This document shows positions 36,662-50,405 of a DNA stretch of 64,000 nucleotides, in pieces. The stretch covers positions 434,001-498,000 of the forward strand of contig JADFUC010002358.1 in NCBI GenBank assembly GCA_019722365.1, written 5' to 3'. Under the pieces are notes generated by a model. The model saw only the letters and a list, made by a program, of their open reading frames with translations. It did not search any database and had not been told where the DNA came from. The translations under genes were made by a program, and so were the position numbers. How positions within the stretch are numbered: the stretch's first letter is position 1; each line of letters starts with the position of its first letter. The DNA comes from Lithospermum erythrorhizon (Eukaryota > Streptophyta > Magnoliopsida > Boraginales > Boraginaceae).

Positions 36662-39600
36662 TTATTCATTTCTGATGGAACAGTACTTCTCCCAGAGCGG
36701 CTGGGCTTTGGCAATTTCATTCATGAGGTTCTTGAATTTGTGACTACAATCGCCTCCACTGTAAGAAAAAACATTAAATTCAGAACAATGACTCGCGCAC
36801 CATGACTAATAATGACCACCATTTCATATATATGTGAATCCCACTAGTTCTAGTCTTCTAGACATGAAAACTGTCACAGAGAACTTTACCTGATACGGTT
36901 AAGGGATGCAATAGCTCGAAGCGCACTTCTGATCATGTCCTCGTTACGGTCAACTTCTTGTTTAACAGCATCCTGTTTTGGTCTATAGTTAATAGTCTTC
37001 TGGAGAGGCTCTACCAAGGAATCCAACACTGCCAATATATAAAATACAATCAATTAGAATAATCATGAAGGCAGAGTTCTTATATGGAAACAAATAAATC
37101 TCTTGTAGTTGACCTCATAAAAAAGGGAAACTCACCTGCCAATACAGCTGAGGGACACTTGTCTGCAAGTTTTGATAGGATGAGATGGCAAGGCATTTTA
37201 ACATCATAATGATCTGGGGGAACACCATTAAAATTAGAAGGAATTTCAAATTTATAAAACAGTAAAATGTCTAACTCCAAGATTAAAGAGCGCTATTTAC
37301 TAAACAGATTTGACCATCAGTAATGGGGATCACATTGGAGGGAATTAACTCTACAAAGTAATGAGGGCTAGGCAAGAAACTAACCATCTAAACCAGATCT
37401 CAGATAAGGAACAATGAAAGACGAAGGATTAACTTGATCAAGACAACCATCCAGTAATGTGTCTACACATTCAAATGCAGCCTTTCTTAACTCGAGACCA
37501 TCATCCACTGTATGCTTGAAAGGACCCAGATCAACTGTCCTAATCAACTCTTTCTGAACAAAGAGTTATACACAATCAGTTTCAAATTGAACAACTGAAA
37601 ATATGCATGCCATAACCAACTCCAGCTAATTCATTGTTCAACCAATTACAGGTCAAGTATTATTTCCATTCATTTTGCTAAAGAGATAATGGATGAAGTG
37701 GGAGGAGGGGAGGGGGAGAGAGAGAGAGGAGAGGGATGAATTACTTAAGCCCAATGACTATTACTTCCACGTGTTGCTAATGACACTCCACTTGTAGTGT
37801 AAAAGTAGATCCAAAATTACAAAGAAATGGAGTGTCATTATCAAATTTTGGAGTGGAAAAATCATCACCTTAATTAATTGCGTAGAACAATATACTAAAA
37901 TAATTTACCTTGATTATTGTCTGATCATATAGAAGTGGCAACAGTTCAGGAAGCAAGCTCTTCACCAGGGTTGGCTTATTATGAGCAGCTGTACTCAAGG
38001 CCAAGACAGCTGCACGCCTAACATGCTGCAGAGAAATCAATAAGTAGAAGCAGATAGATGAATTAGAAATGCTCCATCTCAAATAATATATAGTCAATTT
38101 GTAGTATATATATAAAATATATATATATACATTCAAACATGTTTACCGGATTTGATTACATGTTTAGAAATATTTTCTCCTATATCCACCCATCGAAATC
38201 CAACCCCAATAATATGAAGGGACAAAGTTGTAAATGTAAATGAAATTACCCTGTCAGAGTCCTTGATAAGCAAGAGAAAGGAGGAAATCTCGGGATGCAA
38301 GAATCCGTCCAACTTTTCGGGACGCTCGACTATCGAATATTTGACAGCAATTACGACCGTCGCCCGTGTAAATGCAGCTGGACTAGTTGTACGCTCCTAC
38401 AAATAAAAACCACAACAGTTTCATGAGTGTGAAAGAGGAATCCACTAAAAGTGAACTGCAGTTGAATTTCATACCTTGAGAGCCGGAACAAGCCTCGCAG
38501 GTTCAATGAGAGCGATTTTCCCTAAACACTCAGCCACGACATTACGAACACCCTCCTCGTCACTTTCACAGTGGTTAAATAATAAACGAAGGATCTTTTC
38601 TACACTCAAATCATCAAATTCTGCTTTATCAACAGATTGCCTTACTATGACCTGCAAGAATGAGGGACAGAGCAATATTTATTTGAATTTTGAACTACCA
38701 TAAGAAGAAGGTAAATTTAGTCAGACTGATCCAAAATGAGAAACAAAACAACAGATATCTTCATGTAAAAATTCTATCATCATACAATCATACCTCCTTC
38801 AATGAATGAAGAAGCAAATATTGCTTTTTCTGCTGGTTATCGATCTTGTCCAGGATAAATGGTAAGTACTTGGGAAGGTTCCCAACAGCAATATTTCCAA
38901 GGGCATAAGAAGCAGCTGACTTGATTTCTTCGAAAGGAGATTGGAAGGATTCAATAATAATATTCTCTATATGTGCATGGGAGCTAAGATCTTTCCTCCT
39001 TCCAAGCTCACCCAGGCATAACAGAGCTAAATGTTGTTTGGCCTAGGAAGAAAAACAGCAGAGACAGAGTTAACACAACTAAAAGAATGTCACAAATAGC
39101 TAACCGGATGAACTAGTGATATACTTCATATATTATGACGAAGATGCAGGATCAAGAAAACCCCACCAACAAGTTTGGTACCACATTGAATTTACAAGAT
39201 ACAGACATAAACCTGATAGACACAAACACCTTATAAGGATCTTACAGTCGGACCACCTATTATAGTATAAGAATCCTTGTGTCTTTTAAATGTATCCCAC
39301 ATCCAAATATAGACGTTGTAGAGAGGAGTAGATCTTTGTTACGTCGACAATATTAGCCTACCGAATTGTTACTGTTGTCATCTTTCAGTATAGCTGTAAG
39401 CATAGACACTGTTGACGAACACTTATCCTCCCCAGCAGCAAGACAGAGGACAGCTACACATTGAGCAATTGAAAATAGTGCCTGCTTAGCAACAACCCCG
39501 GTTTGTGGAGATGATTTAGCAGTTGAAAGAAGAGAATCTAATAGTGCATCAAAGCTTGTATTTGCAGAGTAAATCAAGGCAGCAAAGAAGTTACGCAGAG

Positions 39601-42600
39601 CCTGCAAAATGCATAAAACACGGTAAGAGTAAAGAAAAGACCTAACGCCATGTAGGGGCAAGTTAAGTCAAGACAGATACCAGAAGAGCTTGGCCTTGGA
39701 GCAATGAACTTCGCACTATGGCCAAAGCCTGGGGAAGAACTCTGTTTCGGACTGTAGAACCAACATTTGGACTTGACCTTCTGTCTGCCATTAAGGTACA
39801 ACATAGTTCCAGAGCCAAAGCCGTCATATGTAAATCTGAGTCACTGAAATTAAAATAGCAAAAAAAACTATTATTCAAGAATATTGCTGAGTACAAAATA
39901 TGTGTATACAATTTTCCAAACCAAAATAATGAAGGAACTAGCATATATATGACAAGATAAAAACAAATCAGTTATAATTAGACCTTATCAGAGTTGAAAG
40001 TTCAACAATGATGATTCCATAAGCAGATGCTACAATTTTGTCTCCATAAGCAACAATTAATGTGTTCAGAGTCCCGAGAGTAGCTTGTCTTAGTACTCGA
40101 TTAGCCTATATAAAGCAGACGATAAAAATGATAATTAAGTACTATAGCAAAGAGCATTAAGCACGTCAGGGTAGGGGAAGTTTCATGAAGTTGCTCTCAC
40201 AGTCTCACCTTCCGTAAAAATGCAGTTAACTCTGTGATGACATGCTCCAAAACACATGACAGATCCAAGTGAAGAGGGGAAGCGGCAATGACAGCAAAAG
40301 CCTGTAATCCAACATATGTACTAATTAAGGTTAGATTAAGGTTAGTGCCAATTTTGAAAGGATGATGTTGTTTCTACCACAATATTTCAGAAACAGAAGG
40401 GGAGAAGGAAGATGTTTATATATGCTTTCTTAAATAAGCTGTTCCAATATTATATTAACAAACTAAAGAAGTTATATCTAAGAACTCAATGTAACATCAA
40501 CGAAAGAAGATTAAAGCCCTGAACTCTAATAGAGAAATATTGACCAGATATTCACCTCAACAGTCAAAAGACATGATGCAAAAGCAAGTGCAAGTTCCAT
40601 CACAAGAAAATCAAGTAAAGAAATAAAAAAAATAGCTTTGACTAACCTTCACAGCTGTGAGACGAGTTATCTCATTTCCCATTCGATCAACAAGCACAGG
40701 AAGGCATGCAGGTAATTCTGTTCCAAGGAGATCGCCAAATGTTGAAACCACCAACCCCATACAAGTGATGGCACACTCTTTAACCTCCTGGAAGACAAGC
40801 ACTATAAGATAACAGGGATGTGCGAATAAAAAGCTCAAATTAATGATTTTCCCTACTTGATCTTGGTCTTGGTTAGTCAACCTTGTCATGATGGCATTAT
40901 ATATTGGATGAACATAGGGCTTGAAATCAAAGTCAAATCCCTCAAGAAGAAAACATCAATTGTCAATAATTGATGATCGAATCATGTATGCTAGCACAAG
41001 TAAAGAATTGCAACTACTCTGACCATAATATTCGGACGCACAACACGCACAAGTTCTCCACAAACTCGTAAAGCCTCTGCTGTAACTTTGTAATAGCGTT
41101 CACCAACAGCTGATATAACAGGTCCAGAAATAGACTGATAGATGAAAGAATAAAAAATCACATATTAGTCATTGCATAAAAATTCAACGTGCAGAGATTA
41201 CAAAACAACAGTAAAATGTAACTGACAATTTAGATTATCTTTTAACTTCTATCCGAATAGGTAAATTATATCATATTTTCAATTTTTGGTTCCAGAGTGA
41301 AGAAATTATGTACTTTAGGCTTTCTTTTTCTGTTTCCATTAGAATTGGTTGCCAAATTGTCACAATACTTGTCAAACCATATCAGAACATGCGATAGAAG
41401 AAGTAAGAACTAGGGTTGGACATGTCCAACATGTCCAGTTAATATTGACGAAATTGAAAGAATTACATGACAATCATAAAAAGATTGTAATCTACATTCA
41501 GATCAAGCACATGTAGTTCCTGAATTCAGTTAGTTACATTGTGCCAGAAGCTGATTAATGGTTTAATTGGATTCGTTTCTGCAAGACAAGATTTTGGGTG
41601 GTGTAGACACTTACAGTTGAGAACTTGAGAAGTGTATATAGAAGATTCCAGAAAAGAGAATCCAATCATCATTATTTTTAAATTCTTGTCAAAGACATAA
41701 GAGGCAAACTTACCTTTATGTGAGGATGGAAAACAGCAGGAGCGTGAGAAGCCATCACAAGTCTTGTGAAAATTAGAGCCTCAATTTTTAGATTTGAAGT
41801 CGATGATTTGTCCTGGTTAAAGAACAGTGGATGCAAGAAGATACCGTATGAGCCAAAATATGGCAGAATATAACATTATTGTGGGAAAGACAAGTAAAAA
41901 GCCCCTTGGGAAAGAACATACGCATAGAGCCTTTTCAATTCCAGGTATGATAGAGCCAATGTGGTCTGAGAGACAATCAGGGAGAACAACCACGAGCTCT
42001 TTTAAAACTGAAAATGCACCAACCTGTAAGGAAGCAATTGCAATAACTTAGCCTAGGCATGAGACTAAAACATTCACAAACTCTGCTAAGCAAGAAGGCT
42101 GTGATGCTATTATCAACATTGCCAACAAACGAAAAAAGATTATATCATTAACTATAGACGAATATACCTTCGTCTTAATAGATTTGTCACGTAGCTGCTT
42201 ATTTATAGATCTAACAATCTTCGGTACTGCTTGCTTCAATAACCACCTGGGACTGCACAAAACATGACATACAATGGCTGTACTTAGATTATAATCATTG
42301 ACATCACAAAAACAGGCAAATTCAAAAAATAATTACATAACACGGACGAATAGCAAAATGTGCAACGTCAATCTAAATTTGAATACAACAAAATCAAAGA
42401 AATTACAAAGAACACTTGCCTTAAAGAAACTAACAATCAGTAGGGACAAAGACTAATATGACAATAAAAACCATCATATTACAAGACACACCATAATATC
42501 AAATTTTATTTCTATCCTTTTAAGTGACTTTAATAACTTCACCAGTTGCCTTCGTCTCTTTTGGATCAAGCACAACGTTCTTCAAGTCAAGAGGCAAGAC

Positions 42601-45600
42601 GGCAGGTAGACTAAAAATGAAATGGAAAGTTGATATCACATGGACTCTTAAAGCATGTACAAATGGTACGCATAAGATAGAATGAATCTTGCCTTGATTC
42701 ATCAGAGTCTGTTTGCCCTTTAGTAACATTTCCAGTTTGTTGAAGTAACTCGATAAACGTATTGAAGACATCCATCTGCAACACAAATAATTAAGCACTG
42801 ATAAGATACACCTTTAGGTTTTAACTGAAGTAAACCTCAAAACTCCATCCTTACCTTCACATTTTCTTCCCTTTCCTTGAACCTGTCAATTAACTTCGGA
42901 CAAGCCTGTACAATTAATTGGTACCGACTTTTGAGTTAGCTTTACTAAGTGTATATATTCAAATCATATTTCATCTTCCATAATTAATTTGCACAAGATC
43001 TGTGCTGGTAGCATGGATAATTTTACATTAATAAAACCATTTGCGAATTCAAATTATATTTACTTATTATGTTCACCAAAATGTAAGGGAAAAGTCAGCA
43101 TTACAGCCTCACTACAGCAATATACCTCTTCATACAACTTAAAGAGCATCTCAGGACGAGAAACAATTAATGCAGCTAAACATTTGGCAGCAGCTCGTCG
43201 GACCTTCCAGCTTATATCTTCATCGTCGGTGTATTCATCAGCACTCTCACTGCATCTCCACAAACAAAAGCATATTAAAACTAACTTCACACAATAATGA
43301 TGTACCATGATATCCAACATTGGATAAGTAACATACTCATCCTCCTCCTCCTCCTCGGGATATTCATTGTCAGTGTCTTCTTCCATATTGTCCGTAAAAT
43401 TGGGATCATAACTGAGAAACTCCAAATTGAGGTGTAGGATTTGGTCACAATAATAAGAAATGTCTCTTGGACACCGCAAAAGAAAACTCTCCAAGGCCTG
43501 AAAAAAAAAAATTAACCTCAGGTACACAATTGACACAGTAACTCGGTAAGATAGCTAAATAAGCTTTCAAAATATCATCCAACCGGAAACTCAATCAAGA
43601 CGACGGACCTGCAAGCTATACTCTCGAAGCTCCTCGTCATTCTCAGATGCACTTGTACAGTAATTTACCAAAACTGGAACTGTATCTCCAAGATGGGGAC
43701 CAAAACGATATCCAACCGCACGACTTCATTTCAAGATTAAGAAGTATTAAATAGTGGTGAATTCCCAAGGAGAAATCTTTCAAGAAGCAAAACAAGACCC
43801 TACTGAAACTGCTAATCTCATACACTATTGAAGTACTGATTCTATGTCAAAGAGCAGTTATTCTACAAACTAAATTCGCATTAAGATATTTCATTAAAGA
43901 AGTTGGACTTATAAGCAAAGAAGGAAAGATTTATGTAAATATCATTAATTATAAAATGCTACAACAAATCACACAACCATTTAGCCAAACTTCCTCAATA
44001 AAGAAGTTGGACTTATAAAATATCATTAATTATAAAATGCTACAACAAATCACACAACCATTAATCAAAGAGAACAAAGGGGTCAGTCAAACAACAGAGC
44101 TATATGACTGTTTATAAATTTTATGTAAATGAAAGAAGTGAGATAAATGTGTTAGTAAAGGAATTATAAAAAATATCAAGTATTAAGGGATAATAATTCA
44201 TTTTAGTTTCTGGAAATGATGGTCAAATTTAACTAACAGATAATATGTGGATCCAATCAACATATGCCGATGTCTGATTGTATTCAAACAAAGGTTACAT
44301 AATCATTCAGACTTAAACTCAACTTCAAACATACCTTAAAGCGCCAATCATCTGAATGTTTGTTCTGGTCAAATCTGGTTTACTGTCCTTGTTTTTCAAA
44401 AGCCGAACAACCTCAACTGTTGCCTTTGCCAGCAAATCATCAGACAAACTTGAAGCCAGAGATGCTGTAGGGAAAATGGAAACGTCATTAGAGCATACAA
44501 AAAAAATGGGAGGACAATAAAATAGTAAAATAAATATAGATTTTTCAAAATGCATTATATCTCACCAATACAGGAGACAGTCTTCTTTCTCACACTGGCT
44601 TGATTGGAACTTAGTTGCGGCAGTAATGCCATTAATAGCTGCTCGTGGTCCGATGCCACTAGATTTCCATATTTGTGAAGAACATGGCACAAAATATCCA
44701 GGCACTCACATTTTATTTCTATACTCATACCCTGCAGAACAATTCTCTAGATGATAATACTTACAAAATAATATATAGCAACAAAAGGTTTAACTATAAA
44801 CCTGAAATACAAGATGAGAGAAGCAAGAGATGAAGAAAATGGCTCACAGAGAGTGAGTAACATTAGCAATACTATATAATATCAATATAGGATCTGGGAA
44901 AATGCTACAGACCTTTACCTGTAGATGAGAGAAGGTCATCAAGTACCGAATTTCATTATGCAAACATACTGAATGAATTAAAGTAAATCTCAAATCAACT
45001 AAGAGGAATCCAAATAAACTAGTTTCTAGTAATACCAAGTGAATTAATAGTTAAGTAGAAGTTACTTCCAAGTAAGTTTGAAGGAATTAGTAAATACTCT
45101 CTCCATTCCTATTTACTTGTCTTTCTAGGATAATTTTTTTGTTTCAAATTACTTGTCTTTCTAGCATAGAAAATTGTAATTATGCTTTTTCAATGTATTT
45201 TTTGTTATTAAATTATCAACCAACCAATGATATATAGTTTCAATTAATTATTATTCTACATTTTCAATATACTTTTTAACTACTTTTTCATTGTCCTTAA
45301 TCTATGTACAAATAGCTAGGAAGACAACTAAAAAGGAAGGGAAGGAGTATCATAATAAGTGAATAAAAAAATATTGGACTTTTTATGCAAATCTGAGTTG
45401 GTCGCCGTTAATAATATTCTTTTAATTTTCAGGAATGGTGTGATCAGATTAGTCAAATCACAAGAGCTGCAGCCCACTCTTACACAGACGTCTGGCAGTA
45501 AGGCATGATACCATATTTGGGGTACTTCAAGGAACAAACTAACGAGAAATGTCGCTACTTATCATGAGTGTCCACTTCAGATGGTGAACTCCCAGGCAAT

Positions 45601-47514
45601 ATGTTCATGGTGAGATCTATTATTTAAATACAGTACATCTGGCTACCATGTAACTATATCCGGTTACTACATGAATTGGTATTTTAACAGGGTGACAAAT
45701 AGCATGAAATAGAACAAGTTATTTCCTATTACATTTGTTCATATTCAGACATCATCCTGTCAAAAGCCCATTCCAGAATGTAAGGGAAATCATTATAATA
45801 TTCCAATCTGATAAAAGCGTCAGAAATATATATATATGATCTTCAGCATACAAAAAGGAGCTCTCGAGGCGAATATTATGGTTGTAAATCATATCAAATC
45901 GATGTTAAGAAACACAATGCATATTGAAAATCACTTACAGGGTCAGTGATTCCCTTTATCAACTTTGGGGAGATGGATACAAGAACAGACTGTGCAACAT
46001 TAGAGGTAGGGACTTCGGCAACAATCGTCTTCAAGGCTATACTTGCTATGTCATGGTGCTGATCTTTACCATTAAGCAACTTCTCACAAAGCTTATCAGC
46101 CATCTCCAGAACTTGTTGCTCTCGGACTTTTTTCACCAGTGGAGCAATACTGAGAAATGTTCAAACATTTAGGGATAAATGTGTTAACATTCAGCTATGA
46201 ATAGAATTGTATCAAATTTTATATATATATTAATATATATGCCTGTATATTATATTAATATACATAATATACATATATATATATATATTAATATATACTA
46301 TGTATACATATTACAGTTAGGAATGATTATAAAAAAAAAGGATCAAGAATGATTCAGCAACTGAAAGAACGTAATCAAAGAAGACGGACTAGTAAGCAGT
46401 CGAACCATTTCACAGCTAATCCAGAAACATCACCAGCTGCATCATCAAGTTGTTGTAGAACGATATTAGACAATTTCCCTTCGAATTCAGCATCAAGTTT
46501 AAACCCTTCTTTATTTAGTTCATTTAGTAAATCAGAAGTTGCCATGTATCTGTAATCCTTATCCTTCCCAGTCATCTAAAAAAATAAATGAAGAAAAGAT
46601 CATGATCTCCACAAACATGTACCTAGTAAATATCCTTTTGAGGCATAGTTCGGAATGGCGAATGGCGGTTCGTGGCGATGAACCCCAAAAAGTTGCAGCG
46701 GCGCGGAGTGACGGTAGGCTTTGGTACTCAAAACATTTATTATTTTAGCAATAATAATAGTTCATGAAATATGAAAATAAAATGTGAATTTAAATTAAAC
46801 TGACTTAATATAATTTTAGTTTAGAATTTTAACACAATACTAAATATTATACTATATAACATAAAATAATTTAATATCATATTAAAGACAATTAAACAAA
46901 ATTAACTGAAGTTAACAAAATTTAAATTAGATGAAATTAATATATAATAAACTTAATTAAATGAAATTGAAATTTTAAATGAAATGTAATTAAGTAACTT
47001 AAACTAATTAATATAATATTAAATTTATTTAAGTGAAATAAAAATTTAAATAAACTTTAATTAACATTAAACTTAATTATTACGTTGACTAAAATAATAT
47101 TCAGGTATATAATTGTTTTAGTTTTAATCTATTTTACTTATTTAAATTTGACATTTTTAATGAAATTTATTATTGGCATCAAGTATTAAATGTCTACTAT
47201 TGTACTATGACTCTATGAGTGTTCTGCCACACCATTCTTCTTCCTCAAATTCCCTTCTCATCATCTTCCTTTCATTAATTTATCATTTTCCTTCTTAAAT
47301 TCTGATGTACTAATGGTGGCTCGTCATGGCTATCCGCCACGCCACAGCGTAGGCGGACACCACAGGTACCTCCACCGCCTAGACATGACTGGGCGCTGAG
47401 GCTCCATACGCCACGCCGCCTTTTCCAAACTATATTTTGAGGACAAGTTAGAACAACTAAAGAATGGAGGAGATTTACCTTTTCGAGAATGCTAGCCATG
47501 TTTAAATTTGCCAT
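36662..47514 (-). CDS. CAND1: CAND1, cullin-associated NEDD8-dissociated protein 1
   Basis: 28 exons (listed right to left): 47479-47514, 46406-46575, 45939-46149, 44566-44731, 44335-44464, 43609-43723, 43337-43497, 43126-43249, 42855-42905, 42693-42775, 42168-42252, 41922-42023, 41714-41812, 41024-41134, 40857-40940, 40647-40787, 40209-40301, 39984-40105, 39681-39843, 39362-39601, 38794-39042, 38475-38651, 38250-38396, 37909-38025, 37385-37553, 37136-37213, 36890-37028, 36662-36758. The frame closes at 1219 aa, the length I recall for Arabidopsis CAND1. CAND1 is a HEAT-repeat protein that binds unneddylated cullin-RBX1 and exchanges substrate receptors of SCF and other cullin-RING ubiquitin ligases. 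Diagnostic pieces: [20 protein letters not shown] near the N-terminus, an acidic insert [16 protein letters not shown] around residues 306-340, and the C-terminus KYCSIRNE. The intron after exon 10 has a GC donor. No disabling lesion was seen. Confidence 0.97.
37778..37840. repeat. Small perfect inverted repeat in a CAND1 intron
   Basis: TAATGACACTCCA (37778-37790) and TGGAGTGTCATTA (37828-37840) are exact 13-bp inverted copies with a 37-bp spacer, in the intron between exons 24 and 25. It is probably a small MITE or its remnant, related to the inverted motif at 22935-23085. Confidence 0.65.
42520..42610 (-). other. Possible alternative terminal exon inside CAND1 intron 10
   Basis: An acceptor-like 'ttttag' on the minus strand (42611-42616) is followed by a 91-nt open stretch ending at a TAA (42520-42522). 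Joined to exon 10 at its GC donor (phase 2) the frame continues, with 30 residues including [20 protein letters not shown]. It would end CAND1 after about 446 aa. No second gene model fits, and no transcript data are available, so chance or a captured fragment remains possible. Confidence 0.25.
45097..45347. mobile_element. Stowaway-like MITE in the CAND1 intron between exons 3 and 4
   Basis: The left end reads CTCTCTCCATTCCTATTTAC and the right end finishes 'gaaggaag...gaaggag', the inverted form. TA dinucleotides flank both sides (45095-45096 and 45348-45349). Size is about 250 bp. CTCCCTCC-type ends with TA duplication are typical of Stowaway elements. Confidence 0.75.
46645..47440. mobile_element. 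GC-ended insert in CAND1 intron 1, possible non-autonomous hAT-like element
   Basis: Intron 1 (903 bp) has an AT-rich centre and two GC-rich ends. The left is 'gaatggcgaatggcggttcgtggcgatgaacc' in pieces (46652-46684). The right, reverse-complemented, is 'tggcgtggcggatagccatgacgagcc' in pieces (about 47318-47350). The shared GTGGCG/ATGGCGG motifs suggest inverted termini of a hAT-like element, but exact ends and an 8-bp duplication were not found. Confidence 0.35.
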
Positions 47515-47900
47515 GGTGCAAAAAATATGACCAATGAGTGTGATCTACACCAAGAGAAGCAAGAAACTGGGTGTACTAAAAGTAGAAGCAAGCACCCTGC
47601 ATTTTCAAGCATGGGGTACGTGATCAAATCAGTATATGATTAGAACAAATCCTATTCCGGAATTCAATTACTACCTCCATCCCATGGCGTTGTTAACTTT
47701 GAGCTTTTTGTTATACATTTTGAACTTTGATCGTAGATATTTTTGTTTGTATTTTATAATAGTGGTGAAAACTATATTAATAAAATACATTTCCAAATTC
47801 TTTGATGATATATTTTATAAAGTTTGAAAATTACAACTATAAAACAAAATGGGCAATCTTTGTGGGATGGAGGGAGTAGTTTAAATCAAATCCAGTCAAC
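47515..47900. promoter_or_regulatory. CAND1 upstream region with a Stowaway-like MITE
   Basis: The sequence directly upstream of the CAND1 start codon holds a MITE at 47674-47876, about 160 bp from the ATG. It therefore lies in the 5' UTR or core promoter. No clear TATA box was recognised. Confidence 0.4.
47674..47876. mobile_element. Stowaway-like MITE upstream of CAND1
   Basis: Ends CCTCCATCCCA and TGGGATGGAGGGAG form an inverted pair, flanked by TA on both sides (47672-47673 and 47877-47878). Size is about 203 bp. Confidence 0.75.
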
Positions 47901-48769
47901 AATATAAAGTTGATGAGAAAATGAAGAATCAATATTTTGCGCATATTAATGGTCTAATAAGCAAGAATAATAGAAAAGCAACAAACCAGCGGGACAAGCG
48001 TAATCATTAACAAAAGACCCTTGTTTTACAAAATTCCGGCAATGCACACCAATGATTCTAACGTAATCAAACTAGGCAAAAAATGAGAAAATACGTAGTA
48101 ATAATCAACGCAAAACAAGATAATTATAAAATGTTCCACCTCAAATAATCGAATCCAAGGAATAAAATTCAACTATAAAAGCTAACAAATTATTGCTCAC
48201 TACACTAAATATCCCTCGACTGAAATCTGATCTTGCTCCCACACTAACCCAATTTCGCGATACATTACTAAAACCTCTACCCCCTCCGTCCCAAAATATT
48301 GTCCAATTTGATTTCCAATTATCGAAATACATACCTTCAATTACATTAAAAAACTATATCAATAATAAAGTGCATTAAAAATACTATATTAAACATTTAA
48401 TGGTTTTAGGGTTTATGTGTATACGATGAGCTTTAAAGTTTAGGGTACGCAAAATAGTTAAAGCATATAAAATGCGTAAATATTATAGTGTTGAATACAA
48501 AAGGAGAACTCACTATTCACTTATAAGCTAAATCGGCAGATGCAGAGACTTGAAGGTATAATATAGGGGACACTACTAGTTTGCTTTTATTTTAGGGACT
48601 CGATTTGGAAACCTATCAATTTTTATTACATAATCCTAAATACTCCAAACATGATTATCAGAGTATATATAAAACTGCGTCGCGTGAATTGCGCAGCAGT
48701 CGAAAAATGCGGTTCTTGTCATCATGCTCGATGCTATTTTATTTAACTTTTTTTGTTTGGCTTTTTTGA

Positions 48770-50371
48770 AACTCAATAAATTATCTAGATTATTAAATAA
48801 CTATCTAAGATAAAAAGTTTTGCTCGGTTCGATTCGAATATGGTGCTAAATTAATAATAATTTAAATTAAAAGTTCAGGTATTTTATAATTTTCTTACTA
48901 TTGTTGGTTGATAAATAATCTTACGATGATATAACTTGGTTAGTCCGTATTAGTTAGTCTCGATATGGTGCTAAATTAATAGTTCGTGTTTTTTTTCCTT
49001 TTTCATTTTTTTTCTTTATTTTTTCTACAATTATCAGCTACTGTAGAAACTCGAAAAATTAATACTCGATTCTATAATAAACTCTCTAAGATAATATGTT
49101 TGGTCAGTCACGACACGGGGTAGGGTGCTTGGTTTATTTTTACCGACTCGGGATAAAAACTCGATTATTTAACTTCTACAGATAATATTTTTCATTGGTC
49201 CCGACTCGGGGATGGGTGCTAAATTAATAATGGGTCATTTTTTATTTTATTTTGCAATTATCAACTATAGTAGAAACTTGATGATATGTTATTTAATAGC
49301 TTCTCCCAATATAATATTTTGGTGATTTGACTTCGAGGATAGTGTGCTAAATTAATAATTTGTGCTTTTCGGTTAATTTTTTTTTTGCAATTACGATTCT
49401 GATGAGCATTCGATTATTTAATAAACTCTCTAAGATAATATGTTTAGTTGTCACGACTCGGGAATATTGTGTCAAGTCATATTCGTGCTGCTTTTCGTTC
49501 GTTTTTCAATTTTTTGTTTTGTTATAACTATAGTAGAAACTCGATAATTAATACTCGATTATTAAATAAACTATCCCAAGATAAAAGCTACGGCCAGTCT
49601 CAGCGGGGGATAGAGTGCTAAATTAATAATACACTAAAATTGTAATGTTTGGCCGGTCATATTCGGGTAGGGTGCTTGGTTTATTTTTTTAAAATGTACA
49701 TGTTTTCATATTGTTAAAAAAGCATTAATAACTCTCTAAATTAATAAGCTGGTCGGTCACAACAACCTTAATTTATAGATTTTTTGCTATATATGTCCTA
49801 GAAAATTATTATGGATTTTACCCAGTATAATGTATATAGCAAGCTTAACAACAAGAAGATTCGAGGCTATTGTAAAAAATTAGGCTAATTCACATTTTGT
49901 TACTGCTCTTGCTCACGTATGTTTTATGGTCGCTTGAACTAGCGATGCAATTTCGGGCGGTCCGCAAAACTTTATTCGGGGCGATCCCTAACTTTTATCT
50001 GTTTGGTGGTCCACCCCGTTTGACATCAAAAGCTATATTTTTGGTACAAAATAACTATTTTCTTGCTGCTGTTAAGCCCAAGAGTATATGGATACATTTT
50101 ATATAACTAAATATAATCCCTTTTTATTTTACATGGCTAGTGTAGAAACTCGAAAAATTAATACTCGATTCTATAATAAACTCTCTAAGATAATATGTTT
50201 GGTCAGTCAAGACTCGGGGTAGGGTGCTTGGTTTATTTTTTTATACCGACTCGGGGATAAAAACTCGATTATTTAATAAACTCTCTAAGATAATATTTTG
50301 AGTCGGTCCGACTTGGGATAGGATGATAAATTAATAATCGCCTTTTTTCATTCATTTTTCATATACATGTA

Positions 50372-50405
<34 letters not shown>

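Noticed and set aside
38476..38703. Plus-strand ORFs overlapping CAND1 exons (also 36.9-47 kb generally)
   Set aside because: They are antisense shadows of conserved CAND1 exons with no homology of their own.
42520..42798. Separate 92-aa gene inside CAND1 intron 10
   Set aside because: Its upper part overlaps exon 10 out of frame. Only the last 31 codons look coding, reported as a possible alternative exon.
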